In this document: piece after piece, positions 33,001-41,136 of the stretch
How positions within the stretch are numbered: the first letter of the stretch is position 1
Layout: each line of letters begins with the position of its first letter
DNA from: Draconibacterium halophilum
Lineage (GTDB): Bacteria > Bacteroidota > Bacteroidia > Bacteroidales > Prolixibacteraceae
Direction: 5' to 3'
DNA length: 64,000 nt
Assembly: GCF_010448835.1 (NCBI RefSeq)
Contig: NZ_CP048409.1
Span: 1-64,000 of the forward strand
Notes under the pieces: model-generated
What the model was told of the DNA's origin: nothing
The model's input: only the letters and a program-made list of their open reading frames with translations
Database searches by the model: none
Position numbers and translations under genes: made by a program

Positions 33001-33704
33001 TGCTGCAGGCCAATGCTGCGTTTGGAATATGGCCGGCTCAATCGGATGGCGATGATGTTGTTCTTTACGAAGATGAATCGTGCCAGAAAGAAATCGGGCG
33101 ATTCTATCACCTTCGTCAGCAGGAAAAGAAAAAAGAGGGTGTGGCGAATTTTTGTCTGGCTGATTTTGTGGCGCCAAAAGAATCGGGGAAAGTTGATTAT
33201 TGTGGTGGTTTTGCCACCACTGCCGGTATTGGTATTGAGAAATGGACCAAACAATTCCGCGAAGAACACAACGATTATAAGGCGATAATGGTGGAGGCTC
33301 TGGCCGACCGTTTAAGTGAAGCTTTTGCAGAATTGCTTCACCTCGAGATTCGTAAAAATTATTGGGGCTACGCACCGGATGAGAATTTGTCGCTCGACCA
33401 GATATTGAAAATAAAATACCAGGGAATTCGCCCGGCATTGGGTTACCCGGCTTGTCCGGAGCACTCTGAAAAAGAGAATCTCTTTAAGCTGATCAACGCC
33501 GAGGAAATTGGCATTTCTCTTACCGAACATTTTGCTATGTATCCGAATGCATCGGTTTCAGGGCAGTACTTTGTACATCCGGAATCGCGTTATTTCAGCC
33601 TCGAGAAAATGAGCAAAGACCAAGTTGAAGACTATGCAACACGTAAAAACGTATCGGTGGAATTTGTCGAGAAGTTCCTGCCGACAAACCTGAATTACAA
33701 GTAA
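30036..33704 (+). CDS. metH: cobalamin-dependent methionine synthase
   Basis: A full-length 1222-residue MetH, which moves a methyl group from 5-methyltetrahydrofolate through methylcobalamin to homocysteine. All modules are present. The homocysteine domain (1-330) has DGAMGS and zinc ligands in NCSLGA and GGCCGTTPAHI. The pterin-binding domain (about 350-640) has NIGERCNVAGS. The cap and B12 domain (about 660-900) has axial His758 in GDVHDIGKN and IGLSGL. The SAM-dependent reactivation domain (about 920-1222) has RPALGYPACPEHSEK. Start ATG 30036; an in-frame TTG lies 8 codons upstream. It takes the homocysteine made by the genes above it. Whether the riboswitch transcript crosses the DUF559 unit to reach it is not certain. 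Confidence 0.97.
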   Translation: MNEKKNIREELKNRVLVLDGAMGSLIQEYKLDEADYRGELLKDHPSDQKGNNDMLSLTRPDVISEIHEAYLEAGADIICTNTFNATSISQADYNTEGYVYKMNKASAEIARKLADKYTEDNPDKPRYVAGSIGPTNKTLSLSPDVNDPGYRAISFDEVKIAYREEVEALIDGGIDLILIETIFDTLNSKAAIFAIEEVLDEKGISIPLMVSGTITDASGRTLSGQTLEAFLNSVSHIDLLSIGLNCSLGATDLQPYIKELAGKAPFHISAHPNAGLPNQFGEYDETPEIMAGHIKQYLDNNYVNIIGGCCGTTPAHIKAFADMAAKANPHHLAQPSSYTKLSGMEPVTITENTNFLNIGERCNVAGSRKFARLISEEKYEEALTIARHQVENGAQVIDVNMDDAMLDAEKEMTTFLNLIMAEPDIAKLPIMIDSSKWYVIEAGLKCLQGKAIVNSISLKEGEEVFIEQAQKIKRYGAAVVVMAFDEKGQADNTERRKEICSRAYKILTEKVGLPAQDIIFDPNVLTIGTGIEEHNNYAVSFIESVKWIKENLPLAKVSAGVSNVSFAFRGNNVVREAMHSVFLFHAIRAGLDMGIVNPGMLQIYDEIPKDFLERIEDLVLNRRPDATERLLEFAENLQSTSKKEVKKDEWRELPLEKRIAHALVKGFPEFVDEDMAEAIKKYSPALNIIEGPLMDGMNVVGELFGSGKMFLPQVIKSARVMKKAVAYLLPYIEADKAKFKNSTAQKKVLMATVKGDVHDIGKNIVGVVLACNNFEIIDLGVMVPTEKILEEAIKNEVDVIGLSGLITPSLEIMVDVAKEMERRKMNIPVMIGGATTSKIHTAVKIAPEYSAPVVHVKDASLAVNVVSNLVSKNETFIKNLDAEYAQIREFQGKRKSKEYLSLAEARKNKFPIDWNNTPIYKPNFTGVKHLIDFPLEELRKYIDWTFFFITWGLKGHYPQILADEKQGEEAKNLFKEGNEFLDEIIKKKMLQANAAFGIWPAQSDGDDVVLYEDESCQKEIGRFYHLRQQEKKKEGVANFCLADFVAPKESGKVDYCGGFATTAGIGIEKWTKQFREEHNDYKAIMVEALADRLSEAFAELLHLEIRKNYWGYAPDENLSLDQILKIKYQGIRPALGYPACPEHSEKENLFKLINAEEIGISLTEHFAMYPNASVSGQYFVHPESRYFSLEKMSKDQVEDYATRKNVSVEFVEKFLPTNLNYK

Positions 33705-33784
33705 AGTATAATATAATGTACAATGGGAAATAGGTCGCAAGAATTGAATTCATTTTAAAAAACTGTCATTTATTTTTCAATTCG

Positions 33785-33824
33785 TTGTTTAAACAAACGA
33801 TCGGGTGCTAAATTGTTAAATTTG
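33785..33824 (+). promoter_or_regulatory. metF promoter region with palindrome
   Basis: A TAAATTTG -7 box at 33817-33824 lies 90 bp before the metF ATG. Upstream is a perfect 12-bp palindrome TTGTTTAAACAA (33785-33796), a possible operator. No TTG occurs at the ideal -33 spacing. Confidence 0.45.
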
Positions 33825-33914
33825 CATTCGCAAAACAGATTAAAAATGAAACGAGTTCTGATTGATCGGAACGAGTTCCATGTGATGCAGCTAAAAACAA
33901 ACTATTTTAATCAC

Positions 33915-34868
33915 ATGAAAGTTATAGACACAATAAACCAGGCAGAGAAAACCGTATTTTCTTTTGAACTTCTGCCTCCTTTAAAAGGCAACGATGTTTC
34001 GCGCCTGCACAAAACGATTGAAAGCTTAACAGAGTTCGATCCTAAATACATTAATATTACCACCCATCGCGACGAGATTGAATTTAAAGAGCTTCCTGAT
34101 GGGTCGATTGTAAAACGAACGGTACGAAAACGTCCGGGCACAGTTGCCATTGCTGCCAATATTCAACACAAATACGGCATTCCGGTGGTTCCGCATATTT
34201 TATGCGGCGGTTTTACAAAAAGCGAAACCGAACATGTTTTGATCGACCTGAACTTTTTAGACATTAACAATGTACTTGCCATGCGTGGCGATGGACTTAA
34301 GAGCCAGCATGTATTTAAACCAACTGTGAACGGGCATTCAAATGCCAGGGAGCTGGTAAAACAAATTAAAGATCTTGGAAAAGGAAAATACCTGGAAGAA
34401 GACCTGAAAAATAATAAACCGCTTGATTTTTGTATCGGTGTTGCCGGTTATCCGGAGAAGCATTTTGAAGCGCCGAACATGGATCAGGACATGGCTTTCC
34501 TGAAACAAAAAGTGGACGAAGGAGCTGATTACATTGTTACCCAGATGTTTTTCGACAACCAGGTATATTACGATTTTGTGGATAAGTGCCGGGCAATGGG
34601 AATTACAGTGCCAATTATTCCGGGTATAAAACCTATCAACCTGAAAAACCAACTAACAGTGCTTCCGAAAATTTTTAGCATCGACCTACCACAGGAGCTT
34701 ACAAAAGAACTGGCAAAATGCAAAAATAACGATGATGCACGCCTTGTTGGAACAGAGTGGGCCATCCACCAATCGAAAGATTTGGTTGCACACAACGTAC
34801 CGTCATTACACATTTATACTTATGGCATTTCTGATAACGTTAATAAGATTGTAAAAGCGGCATTCTAA
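33915..34868 (+). CDS. metF: methylenetetrahydrofolate reductase [NAD(P)H]
   Basis: A 317-residue MetF, an FAD enzyme that makes the 5-methyltetrahydrofolate used by MetH. It starts with the usual MKVIDTINQAEKTVFSFELLPPLKG. Other family blocks are NITTHRDE, NVLAMRGD (folate/FAD contact), FCIGVAGYPEKH, DYIVTQMFFDN and PIIPGIKP. Length is normal. The open frame extends 34 codons upstream to 33813, but that part overlaps the -7 box and lacks MetF similarity, so ATG 33915 is the start. It follows metH by 210 bp with its own likely promoter. A strong terminator follows. Confidence 0.96.
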   Translation: MKVIDTINQAEKTVFSFELLPPLKGNDVSRLHKTIESLTEFDPKYINITTHRDEIEFKELPDGSIVKRTVRKRPGTVAIAANIQHKYGIPVVPHILCGGFTKSETEHVLIDLNFLDINNVLAMRGDGLKSQHVFKPTVNGHSNARELVKQIKDLGKGKYLEEDLKNNKPLDFCIGVAGYPEKHFEAPNMDQDMAFLKQKVDEGADYIVTQMFFDNQVYYDFVDKCRAMGITVPIIPGIKPINLKNQLTVLPKIFSIDLPQELTKELAKCKNNDDARLVGTEWAIHQSKDLVAHNVPSLHIYTYGISDNVNKIVKAAF

Positions 34869-34897
34869 CAGGCTGGTATATTTACAGTAAACAACAA

Positions 34898-34941
34898 AAA
34901 AAAGGCAGGCTGGAAAAATCAATTTCCAGCCTGCCTTTTTT
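34898..34941. terminator. strong bidirectional terminator after metF
   Basis: AAAGGCAGGCTGGAAA (34901-34916) pairs perfectly with TTTCCAGCCTGCCTTT (34923-34938), flanked by A8 on the left and T6 on the right. It separates convergent metF and the DUF4837 gene. Confidence 0.9.
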
Positions 34942-34977
34942 ATATTCTGAAAGTTCTAAACGCTAAACGATGAACTT

Positions 34978-36021
34978 CTATCCTTCCACCTGTATTTCAA
35001 CATCTTGCAAATTCAATTTATCGTTATCAGCCTGGTTGTTTTGTTTTAGCGAGTAAATCATTGCCTCCACCTGGCGCAAAAGGTTTCGTTTATCTTTGTT
35101 GGGAGCATAAACAAAACCAAACGCATTAATTACGCGTTGGTTCGAGATATCTAATTCAGAAAGTGAAACGTAAGGTCCACCCATAAAATCATTCTCAACG
35201 CGCCATAAACCACGCATTTCTGATGCATAATTCCCATTATGCGTAATTACATTATGGATCTGGTCGAGTCGTTTTTCTGTTGACATGTAACTCCCATCGG
35301 TTGGTCCGGGAACATATTTTTTTAACAAACTGTCGCGAATGGGCAACTGGTAACCAACTGTAAAAGCACTATCAGAAACATAAGGATACGAATAGATTAC
35401 AATTCCCTGTGTAATTTCAGGCGAATCAAACTGTACCCACAGAAAATCCTTTTTCTTTTCCATGATCCGAAAGCCCGGCGGTACTTTCATGGTTACACCA
35501 AAATCAGTATTAAGCGTATTAAAAACGGCTTTTTCGTAGGTGTTCTTGTAATTCATTGTTACACGCTCTTTCTCGGCCTGCACAAAATACGAAAGTATCC
35601 TTTCCTTATTTTCATTAAAAATCTTTATAAACTCGTCGGCATTTTTAGCCCTTATTTGTACAGTAGCCTGAGGATAAGCCCACACATCATCGGTAAATTT
35701 AATTCCGCTTTCCTCCACATTTGATGAAATAGATGTTTGTATGATATTTCGTGTCGACCGAAAAATATCTTTAAAGGCGTTGTGTGGCACATCTATCAAA
35801 TCGAAAAGGGGCTCGTCTTGTGGCAATCCGGCATGTGGTTGTGCCAGTGTTTCACGAACAACTTTTCCGGGTGCACCATCCCACGAATTTTTTGAAATAA
35901 CAATAACCATTTCTCCGGCTTTTCCGGTAATGTTCTTGTACATATGAGTTGAATCGGATCCACAGCCGGAAATTATTGCGGCGATGAACAATAGAAAAAC
36001 AAGGTGGTTAATACGTTTCAT
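34978..36021 (-). CDS. DUF4837 family lipoprotein
   Basis: A 347-residue lipoprotein (lipobox SGC, Cys20) of DUF4837, a family confined to Bacteroidota. Recognisable stretches are GKAGEMVIVISKNSWDGAPG near the start, LFDLIDVPHNAFKDIFRSTRN, and the YASEMRGLWRVENDFMGGPYVS block at the end. The function is unknown. The gene lies downstream of the M23-dxr-rseP-tatA group but beyond its terminator. The frame opens at 36084; ATG 36021 is right before the signal peptide and is preferred. Confidence 0.9.
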   Translation of the reverse strand: MKRINHLVFLLFIAAIISGCGSDSTHMYKNITGKAGEMVIVISKNSWDGAPGKVVRETLAQPHAGLPQDEPLFDLIDVPHNAFKDIFRSTRNIIQTSISSNVEESGIKFTDDVWAYPQATVQIRAKNADEFIKIFNENKERILSYFVQAEKERVTMNYKNTYEKAVFNTLNTDFGVTMKVPPGFRIMEKKKDFLWVQFDSPEITQGIVIYSYPYVSDSAFTVGYQLPIRDSLLKKYVPGPTDGSYMSTEKRLDQIHNVITHNGNYASEMRGLWRVENDFMGGPYVSLSELDISNQRVINAFGFVYAPNKDKRNLLRQVEAMIYSLKQNNQADNDKLNLQDVEIQVEG

Positions 36022-36113
36022 ATAATCAGTTTTTTGGATTTCTAACTTAGATAACAAAAACCTTACCATACTGTTAATCTGCAATATGGGGAAATAAAAA
36101 GCAATCCGTTGAG

Positions 36114-36152
36114 AAACAAAAAATCCCGTAACTGTAACACAGAACGGGATTT
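36114..36152 (-). terminator. terminator after tatA
   Basis: On the minus strand AAATCCCGT (36152-36144) pairs with ACGGGATTT (36129-36121) and leads into TTTGTTTC. It ends the M23-dxr-rseP-tatA unit. Confidence 0.75.
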
Positions 36153-36174
36153 GTAATATCTGATTCGATATTAA

Positions 36175-36375
36175 TTACTTCTCAATTTTTTCGCTTTCCG
36201 GATTTTTCTCCTCAGCCTCTTCCTCTTTTGTGGCATTCTTAAATTCCTTCATCCCTTTTCCAAGTCCTTTCATCAACTCCGGAATCTTACGGCCACCAAA
36301 CAGAAGTAAAACAATTATTAAGATGATTATTATTTCCTGAGGTCCGACAAATCCTGCTACTACAAATAAATTCAT
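36175..36375 (-). CDS. tatA: TatA/TatE-family translocase subunit
   Basis: A 66-residue TatA-type protein: a short N-terminal membrane helix (IIIILIIVLLLFGGRKIPEL), the hinge FGGRKIPELMKGLGKGMKEF amphipathic helix, and a charged Glu/Lys-rich tail. TatA oligomers form the pore for folded proteins with twin-arginine signals, such as the Gfo/Idh protein at 2.2 kb. tatC is not in the window. A GTG 8 codons upstream is an alternative start; ATG 36375 gives the normal N-terminus. It lies 45 bp after rseP. Confidence 0.93.
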   Translation of the reverse strand: MNLFVVAGFVGPQEIIIILIIVLLLFGGRKIPELMKGLGKGMKEFKNATKEEEAEEKNPESEKIEK

Positions 36376-36420
36376 ATCTAATAAGTTAATTGGTTCCACG
36401 ACAAAAGTAATTTTTTTTCA

Positions 36421-37761
36421 TTAAAATGTACCGTTAATCATTTTAATTATATCGTTGGCATTAGCATAAAGTACCAGTGCCAAAAGTAATATCATTCCCG
36501 CAATTTGTGCATACTCAAGGAATTTTTCTCCCGGTTTGCGGCCAGTAATCATCTCGCCAAATAAAAACATTACGTGTCCGCCATCCAATGCAGGAATAGG
36601 CAAAAGGTTCATAATAGCCAGTATAATTGAAATAAACGCTGTCATATTCCAGAAATGCGCCCAATCCCAGGTGGGTGAAAAAATATTTCCGATGGTTGCA
36701 AATCCTCCCAACGATTCGTATGCTTTTGTTTCTTTTTTAAAGAATAGTTTGAACTGTTTCAGGTAATTTCCGGTAGTTTGAACTCCACGGTTGATGCCTG
36801 CGGGGATGGACTCTAAAAAACCATATTTGATGGTTTTGTAATCGAAAATTCCTTCCGGATTGTTAAATGCCGCATTAAAGCCCATCTTCCCATCTTCATT
36901 CACGGTTAATGTTTTAGTCATTTTCTGACCATCCCGCGTAATGTCAATCGTTATTTCCTGACCTTTCTTAGTGCCTAAATAACTGATAAACTGATTGTAA
37001 TAGTCGAACGATTTTCCATCTACATCTCCCAAGACATCACCAACTTCCAGTCCAGCTTGTTGCGCCGGTAAATCTTTAGCCAATCGGCCAATGTTGATGT
37101 CGTATGGAATACGCTCTTCCCAAATACCTTTGCTTTTTAATAGCAGCGCCAGGTCTTCACCTGTTATCTCCACATCAACCTTTCGTCCATCGCGCTCTAC
37201 CTGAACGGTTTCTGCACCATCTAATACAATGGTTGGCACAATTTTGCTGAATTGCTCGATGTATTGATTGTCAACCGTAAGAATTTTATCGCCGGTTTTA
37301 AAGCCGATTTGCTCGCCTGTATCGTTAACAACAACGCCGTATTTTACATTCTCGGTTGGCAGATATTGTTCTCCCCATGCGTAAAGCACACCAATGTAGA
37401 TTACCATGGCAAACAGGAAATTCATTAACACACCACCAACCATAATCAGCAGCCGTTGCCATGCCGGTTTTGCGCGAAATTCCCAGGGTTGAGGTGGTAG
37501 TTTCATCGCTTCCTTGTCCATCGACTCATCGATCATCCCCGAAATTTTCACATAACCACCAAGAGGTAACCACCCTATTCCATACTCCGTTTCGCCCTTT
37601 TTTATTTTAAAAAGCGAGAACCAGGGATCAAAAAAGAGGTAAAATTTTTCTACCCGTGTTTTAAATAATCGGGCAAACATAAAGTGACCTGCTTCGTGCA
37701 GAACCACTAATATTGACAAACTTAAGAGTAACTGCGCTGTTTTAATTAATATCGACTCCAT
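36421..37761 (-). CDS. rseP: RseP-type site-2 membrane metalloprotease
   Basis: A 446-residue site-2 protease. The zinc motif HEAGH (His22, Glu23, His26) sits in the first membrane helix, and the third zinc ligand region NLLPIPALDGGH in a C-terminal helix. A PDZ domain (about 205-285) contains DLPAQQAGLEVGDVLGDVDG, with a degenerate first PDZ-like part before it. RseP cleaves anti-sigma factors and leftover signal peptides within the membrane. It follows dxr by 10 bp, the common Bacteroidota order. Confidence 0.95.
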   Translation of the reverse strand: MESILIKTAQLLLSLSILVVLHEAGHFMFARLFKTRVEKFYLFFDPWFSLFKIKKGETEYGIGWLPLGGYVKISGMIDESMDKEAMKLPPQPWEFRAKPAWQRLLIMVGGVLMNFLFAMVIYIGVLYAWGEQYLPTENVKYGVVVNDTGEQIGFKTGDKILTVDNQYIEQFSKIVPTIVLDGAETVQVERDGRKVDVEITGEDLALLLKSKGIWEERIPYDINIGRLAKDLPAQQAGLEVGDVLGDVDGKSFDYYNQFISYLGTKKGQEITIDITRDGQKMTKTLTVNEDGKMGFNAAFNNPEGIFDYKTIKYGFLESIPAGINRGVQTTGNYLKQFKLFFKKETKAYESLGGFATIGNIFSPTWDWAHFWNMTAFISIILAIMNLLPIPALDGGHVMFLFGEMITGRKPGEKFLEYAQIAGMILLLALVLYANANDIIKMINGTF

Positions 37762-37771
37762 TAAATTCCTT

Positions 37772-38932
37772 CTAAATTTTGTTTTCTGTTAACAACTGTG
37801 CCACTGTTCTTGTTTCGTTGTTGGTCTCAATTAAATCATTGAGTGTTGGCCGACTTACAAAATCAATCTTATTCATGGCTTGTTCTATTATTTCGGGCAT
37901 CTGTAAAAACTTAATTTTTTGCTCTAAAAATGCCTCAACAACTATTTCATTTGCCGCATTTAAAATACAAGGCATATTTCCGCCTTTTTCCATTGCCGCA
38001 AAAGCGAGTGCAAGGTTACGAAAAATTTCTGTATTTGGCTGCTCAAAACTCAAAGTTGGGTAATCTAAAAAGTTGAACCGTGGGAAGTTATTTGCAATCC
38101 GGTTCGGAAATCCCATGGCATATTGTATAGGCAACTTCATATCGGGCAATCCCATTTGCGCTTTCATCGAACCATCTTCAAACTGAATGATGGAGTGAAT
38201 AATTGACTCGGGATGCACGATAACATCGATTTTTGAAGCCGGCAAACCAAAAAGCCAGTGCGCCTCAATTACCTCGAAACCTTTGTTCATAAGCGTTGCC
38301 GAATCGATGGTGATTTTTGCACCCATATCCCAGTTCGGATGAGCCAGCGCATTGTCAACAGTAACATGCTGTAATTCTTCCAATGTTTTGCCTCTGAAAG
38401 GACCACCTGAACAGGTCAGGTAAATCTTCTCAATCGGATTCATAAATTCGCCAACCAGACACTGAAAAATTGCTGAATGCTCGGAATCTACCGGCAGCAA
38501 ATCAACCTGTTTTTCACGAGCGGCTTTTGTAATAATCTCGCCGGCAACAACCAGGGTTTCTTTATTGGCAAGAGCAATTGGTTTTCCGGCTTTTACAGCA
38601 TTGTAAGTTGGTATCAATCCGGAATATCCCACCATGCCAGTTAGTACCAAATCGATGGTATCCATTTCAACTACCTGGTTCAATGCCTCTTCTCCGGCGT
38701 ATACTTTTATATCTTCAGCCTCAAGGGCATCAGAAACCAATCGGTAGTTGCCCTTGTTGGCAATAACCACCACATTCGGCAGAAATTTTTTGGCTTGCTG
38801 AATGAGCAATTCCACACTGTTATTTGCCGTTAAAACCTCAACTTCAAACAAATCGGAATTTTGCTCAATTACCTCGAGTGCCTGGGTTCCTATGGATCCG
38901 GTAGATCCAAGAATTGCTATTCTTTTCTTCAT
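37772..38932 (-). CDS. dxr: 1-deoxy-D-xylulose-5-phosphate reductoisomerase
   Basis: A 386-residue Dxr, the second step of the MEP isoprenoid pathway (DXP to MEP, with NADPH and a divalent metal). The NADPH loop is GSTGSIGTQ at the N-terminus. Metal and substrate motifs are LLPVDSEHSAIFQC, LTCSGGPFRG, NWDMGAKITIDSATLMNKG and EAHWLFG. Its start is 1 bp after the M23 stop. Start ATG 38932; upstream frame is overlap with the preceding gene. Confidence 0.97.
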   Translation of the reverse strand: MKKRIAILGSTGSIGTQALEVIEQNSDLFEVEVLTANNSVELLIQQAKKFLPNVVVIANKGNYRLVSDALEAEDIKVYAGEEALNQVVEMDTIDLVLTGMVGYSGLIPTYNAVKAGKPIALANKETLVVAGEIITKAAREKQVDLLPVDSEHSAIFQCLVGEFMNPIEKIYLTCSGGPFRGKTLEELQHVTVDNALAHPNWDMGAKITIDSATLMNKGFEVIEAHWLFGLPASKIDVIVHPESIIHSIIQFEDGSMKAQMGLPDMKLPIQYAMGFPNRIANNFPRFNFLDYPTLSFEQPNTEIFRNLALAFAAMEKGGNMPCILNAANEIVVEAFLEQKIKFLQMPEIIEQAMNKIDFVSRPTLNDLIETNNETRTVAQLLTENKI

Positions 38933-38933
38933 C

Positions 38934-39782
38934 TTAAAAGTCAATGTACTGTTCCGGATCAAGTGCTATTCCATCGTGCCACAGCTCAAAATGCAGATGC
39001 GGTCCACTTGATAATTCTCCTGTATTTCCGATTATGGCAATTGCCTCGCCGGCTTTCACCGTCTGTCCTGTTTTTTTCAATATTTCAGCATTGTGTTTGT
39101 ACACTGATACCAAATTTGCTTCGTGTTGAACGTAAGCTACATAGCCAGTCTCTAATGTCCAGCCGGCAAAAATTACCGTTCCATCGAGTACGGAAGAAAT
39201 TCGCGCATTGGGCTCACTCACTAAATCCACACCAAAATGATCGGGCGTGTTTTTAAAATGCCCCGAGATCACTCCTCTTACCGGCACAAAAAAATGCACC
39301 TGACTGATCTGTGTAACATCCTCGTTATTGTTCCGAATGGATAGGCTCAACTGTTCGGCCATTAATTTATCCTGAAAAACAGAGTCGTGATTGTACTCTC
39401 TAAATTCTACCTCATCTTTTTCAATATCGGCTGCTGCCAACTGATCATCTTCAGGAACCTCACCTGCCATGATCGCCTGAATACCTTTAAAAAACTGATC
39501 GCGTTTTGCTAACTCCTGTTCCAGCGAATCCACCACCAAAGCATTACGCACCAATATTTGACGATACTCTGCTTTTGGGTAACCCGGAATATATTCGCGT
39601 AATCCGGTTGTTGCAATCAGCAGAATGACCAGGATAACCAAAATCGCCGATGTTAAACTGGTTACGGTGAACACTTTCAACCGTGAGAGCTTCATGCTCC
39701 ACACCGACTGAAACGTGGTGTCGTTGTAAATAATTAACCGGTATTGATTCTTTAGTTTCTCAAAAAACTTCTTCTCTTCCAC
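38934..39782 (-). CDS. M23-family membrane-anchored endopeptidase
   Basis: A 282-residue protein with a cytoplasmic N-terminal stretch, one membrane helix (about 39-59), a periplasmic linker with coiled-coil character (about 75-160) and a LytM/M23 domain (about 165-282). Zinc ligands are His182 and Asp186 (HFGVD) and His264 in HLHFE, with His230 also conserved, so it looks catalytically active. It should cut peptidoglycan cross-bridges or stems, or activate another hydrolase. It heads the operon with dxr, rseP and tatA. Confidence 0.93.
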   Translation of the reverse strand: MEEKKFFEKLKNQYRLIIYNDTTFQSVWSMKLSRLKVFTVTSLTSAILVILVILLIATTGLREYIPGYPKAEYRQILVRNALVVDSLEQELAKRDQFFKGIQAIMAGEVPEDDQLAAADIEKDEVEFREYNHDSVFQDKLMAEQLSLSIRNNNEDVTQISQVHFFVPVRGVISGHFKNTPDHFGVDLVSEPNARISSVLDGTVIFAGWTLETGYVAYVQHEANLVSVYKHNAEILKKTGQTVKAGEAIAIIGNTGELSSGPHLHFELWHDGIALDPEQYIDF

Positions 39783-39801
39783 CCCAAAATTTTTAAGGCT
39801 A

Positions 39802-39809
39802 CAAATTTA
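39802..39809 (-). promoter_or_regulatory. -7 box upstream of the M23-dxr-rseP operon
   Basis: TAAATTTG on the minus strand, 20 bp before the ATG, fits the TAnnTTTG box. No TTG lies at the ideal distance upstream, so support is partial. Confidence 0.4.
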
Positions 39810-39886
39810 GTAAGAATTGAGACATAGCCCTGCCGTTTAGCTATTTTTAACCAATTGATTTATAATCAGCAGAATTTGAATTTTTC

Positions 39887-40891
39887 CTATTGTTCTATAG
39901 GATAGCAAATTCGGGTTATCCATTTTGTCGGATCGGTTTCCTGTTGTGGATCGGTGAGGTAAAATTCCATTGGTGCACTTATCAGGTTAAAACCGTGTGC
40001 TTCCACCCATTTTTGCAAGGCAATGTGTCCCTCCTGTAAATTGTTGTAGTCGCCATAAAAATCTAAGCTGGCACAAGTAGTCGTCGGGAAAGTAGCGATT
40101 TTTACTTTAGCATTCCCTTCAACAGTTTCGTCAATCGGAATACCACATTCAAGGTCTATTTCTTCTTCATCCATCAGGTGATACATGGCAAAAGGTATTC
40201 CGGCCATTTCAACTTCCTTTTGCGCCAAAAACTTGCTGATTTCGTTGTACATCTCACTCATCTCGCGGCTCACCTCAATAAAAGGTACGGTTTCGCGAAT
40301 GCCGGCGTAATTCATTTCTTTAATTTCGTCCAACAATATCACTTGTTCTTCTTCTTTTTCTATCACGTGGCAAATTGCCTTGAGTTTCACCAAACCATTA
40401 TCGAAGTCGGTTGCCATACTTTTCTTCATCAACAGCCCGATCCACCGTGCAAAAGGGTTATTACCAACATCATAAGTCAGTGTCCACTTCACCGTTGTTC
40501 CATCGCTGTTTTCCGTTAGAATAAAACTACTTAAAGCTTCTCCTCGTTGCATAAAATCCAGCGATACGGTAACTATGCTATACGGATTTGCCTCGGTAAT
40601 TATTATGGTAGCACCGCTCCCTTCTTTATTTTCATTTTTCCAAATGTAGCCTCCGCCCAAACCAACTCCATGATTGATGTACTCCACACTTCCGTTTTCA
40701 CTCATGCGTTTCCATGGCGACCAATGATCCCATTGATGCAAATCAATTAGTTGTGCATAAACGGTTTTTGTTGGAGCCTGAATATCGGCACTCCGCTCAA
40801 CTATTACCGTTTTGGGCAAAAAATAAGCGATGGCAACAAACAACGCTCCCCACAACAAAATCCACATAAAAATTCTGGCAAATCGGCTCAT
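39887..40891 (-). CDS. SRPBCC domain fused to GyrI-like effector-binding domain
   Basis: A 334-residue protein with a single N-terminal membrane helix (about 7-25), then an SRPBCC/START-like domain (about 30-180; ADIQAPTKTVYAQLIDLHQWDHWSPW) and a C-terminal GyrI-like/AraC effector-binding domain (about 185-334; MNYAGIRETVPF, AGIPFAMYH, WVEAHGFNLISAPMEFYL). Both folds bind small hydrophobic ligands. The lack of any DNA-binding part means it is not a transcription factor. The membrane anchor suggests periplasmic ligand binding or cyclopropane/lipid handling, but nothing is proven. Monocistronic. Confidence 0.85.
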   Translation of the reverse strand: MSRFARIFMWILLWGALFVAIAYFLPKTVIVERSADIQAPTKTVYAQLIDLHQWDHWSPWKRMSENGSVEYINHGVGLGGGYIWKNENKEGSGATIIITEANPYSIVTVSLDFMQRGEALSSFILTENSDGTTVKWTLTYDVGNNPFARWIGLLMKKSMATDFDNGLVKLKAICHVIEKEEEQVILLDEIKEMNYAGIRETVPFIEVSREMSEMYNEISKFLAQKEVEMAGIPFAMYHLMDEEEIDLECGIPIDETVEGNAKVKIATFPTTTCASLDFYGDYNNLQEGHIALQKWVEAHGFNLISAPMEFYLTDPQQETDPTKWITRICYPIEQ

Positions 40892-41076
40892 AACAAGTTT
40901 TTAGTTTCAATATAATGCAATATGTGTAATTCAGGCAGTATTTCAAATACAAATGTTAAAACCGGATCAAAATTTGCAGGAAAGTTAAAAGTGCTCCTGT
41001 TTAACGACCTATCAACTTTAACCTTTATAGTCTTCCTTTCTGGTCAATTGTAAGAACAAAAGAGATATAAATCACG

Positions 41077-41105
41077 TTGTCAAATATTTTGAAAAACTAT
41101 ATTTG
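41077..41105 (+). promoter_or_regulatory. promoter of the S46 peptidase gene
   Basis: TTG (41077-41079), 18 nt, TATATTTG (41098-41105) then CAC. This is a close match to the Bacteroidota consensus, with the ATG about 25 nt after the expected start. Confidence 0.65.
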
Positions 41106-41136
41106 CACAAAATTTTTGAAAAGAACAATTAATAAT

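Noticed and set aside
32986..33438. 150-codon minus-strand ORF inside metH
   Set aside because: Antisense to the conserved reactivation domain of MetH.
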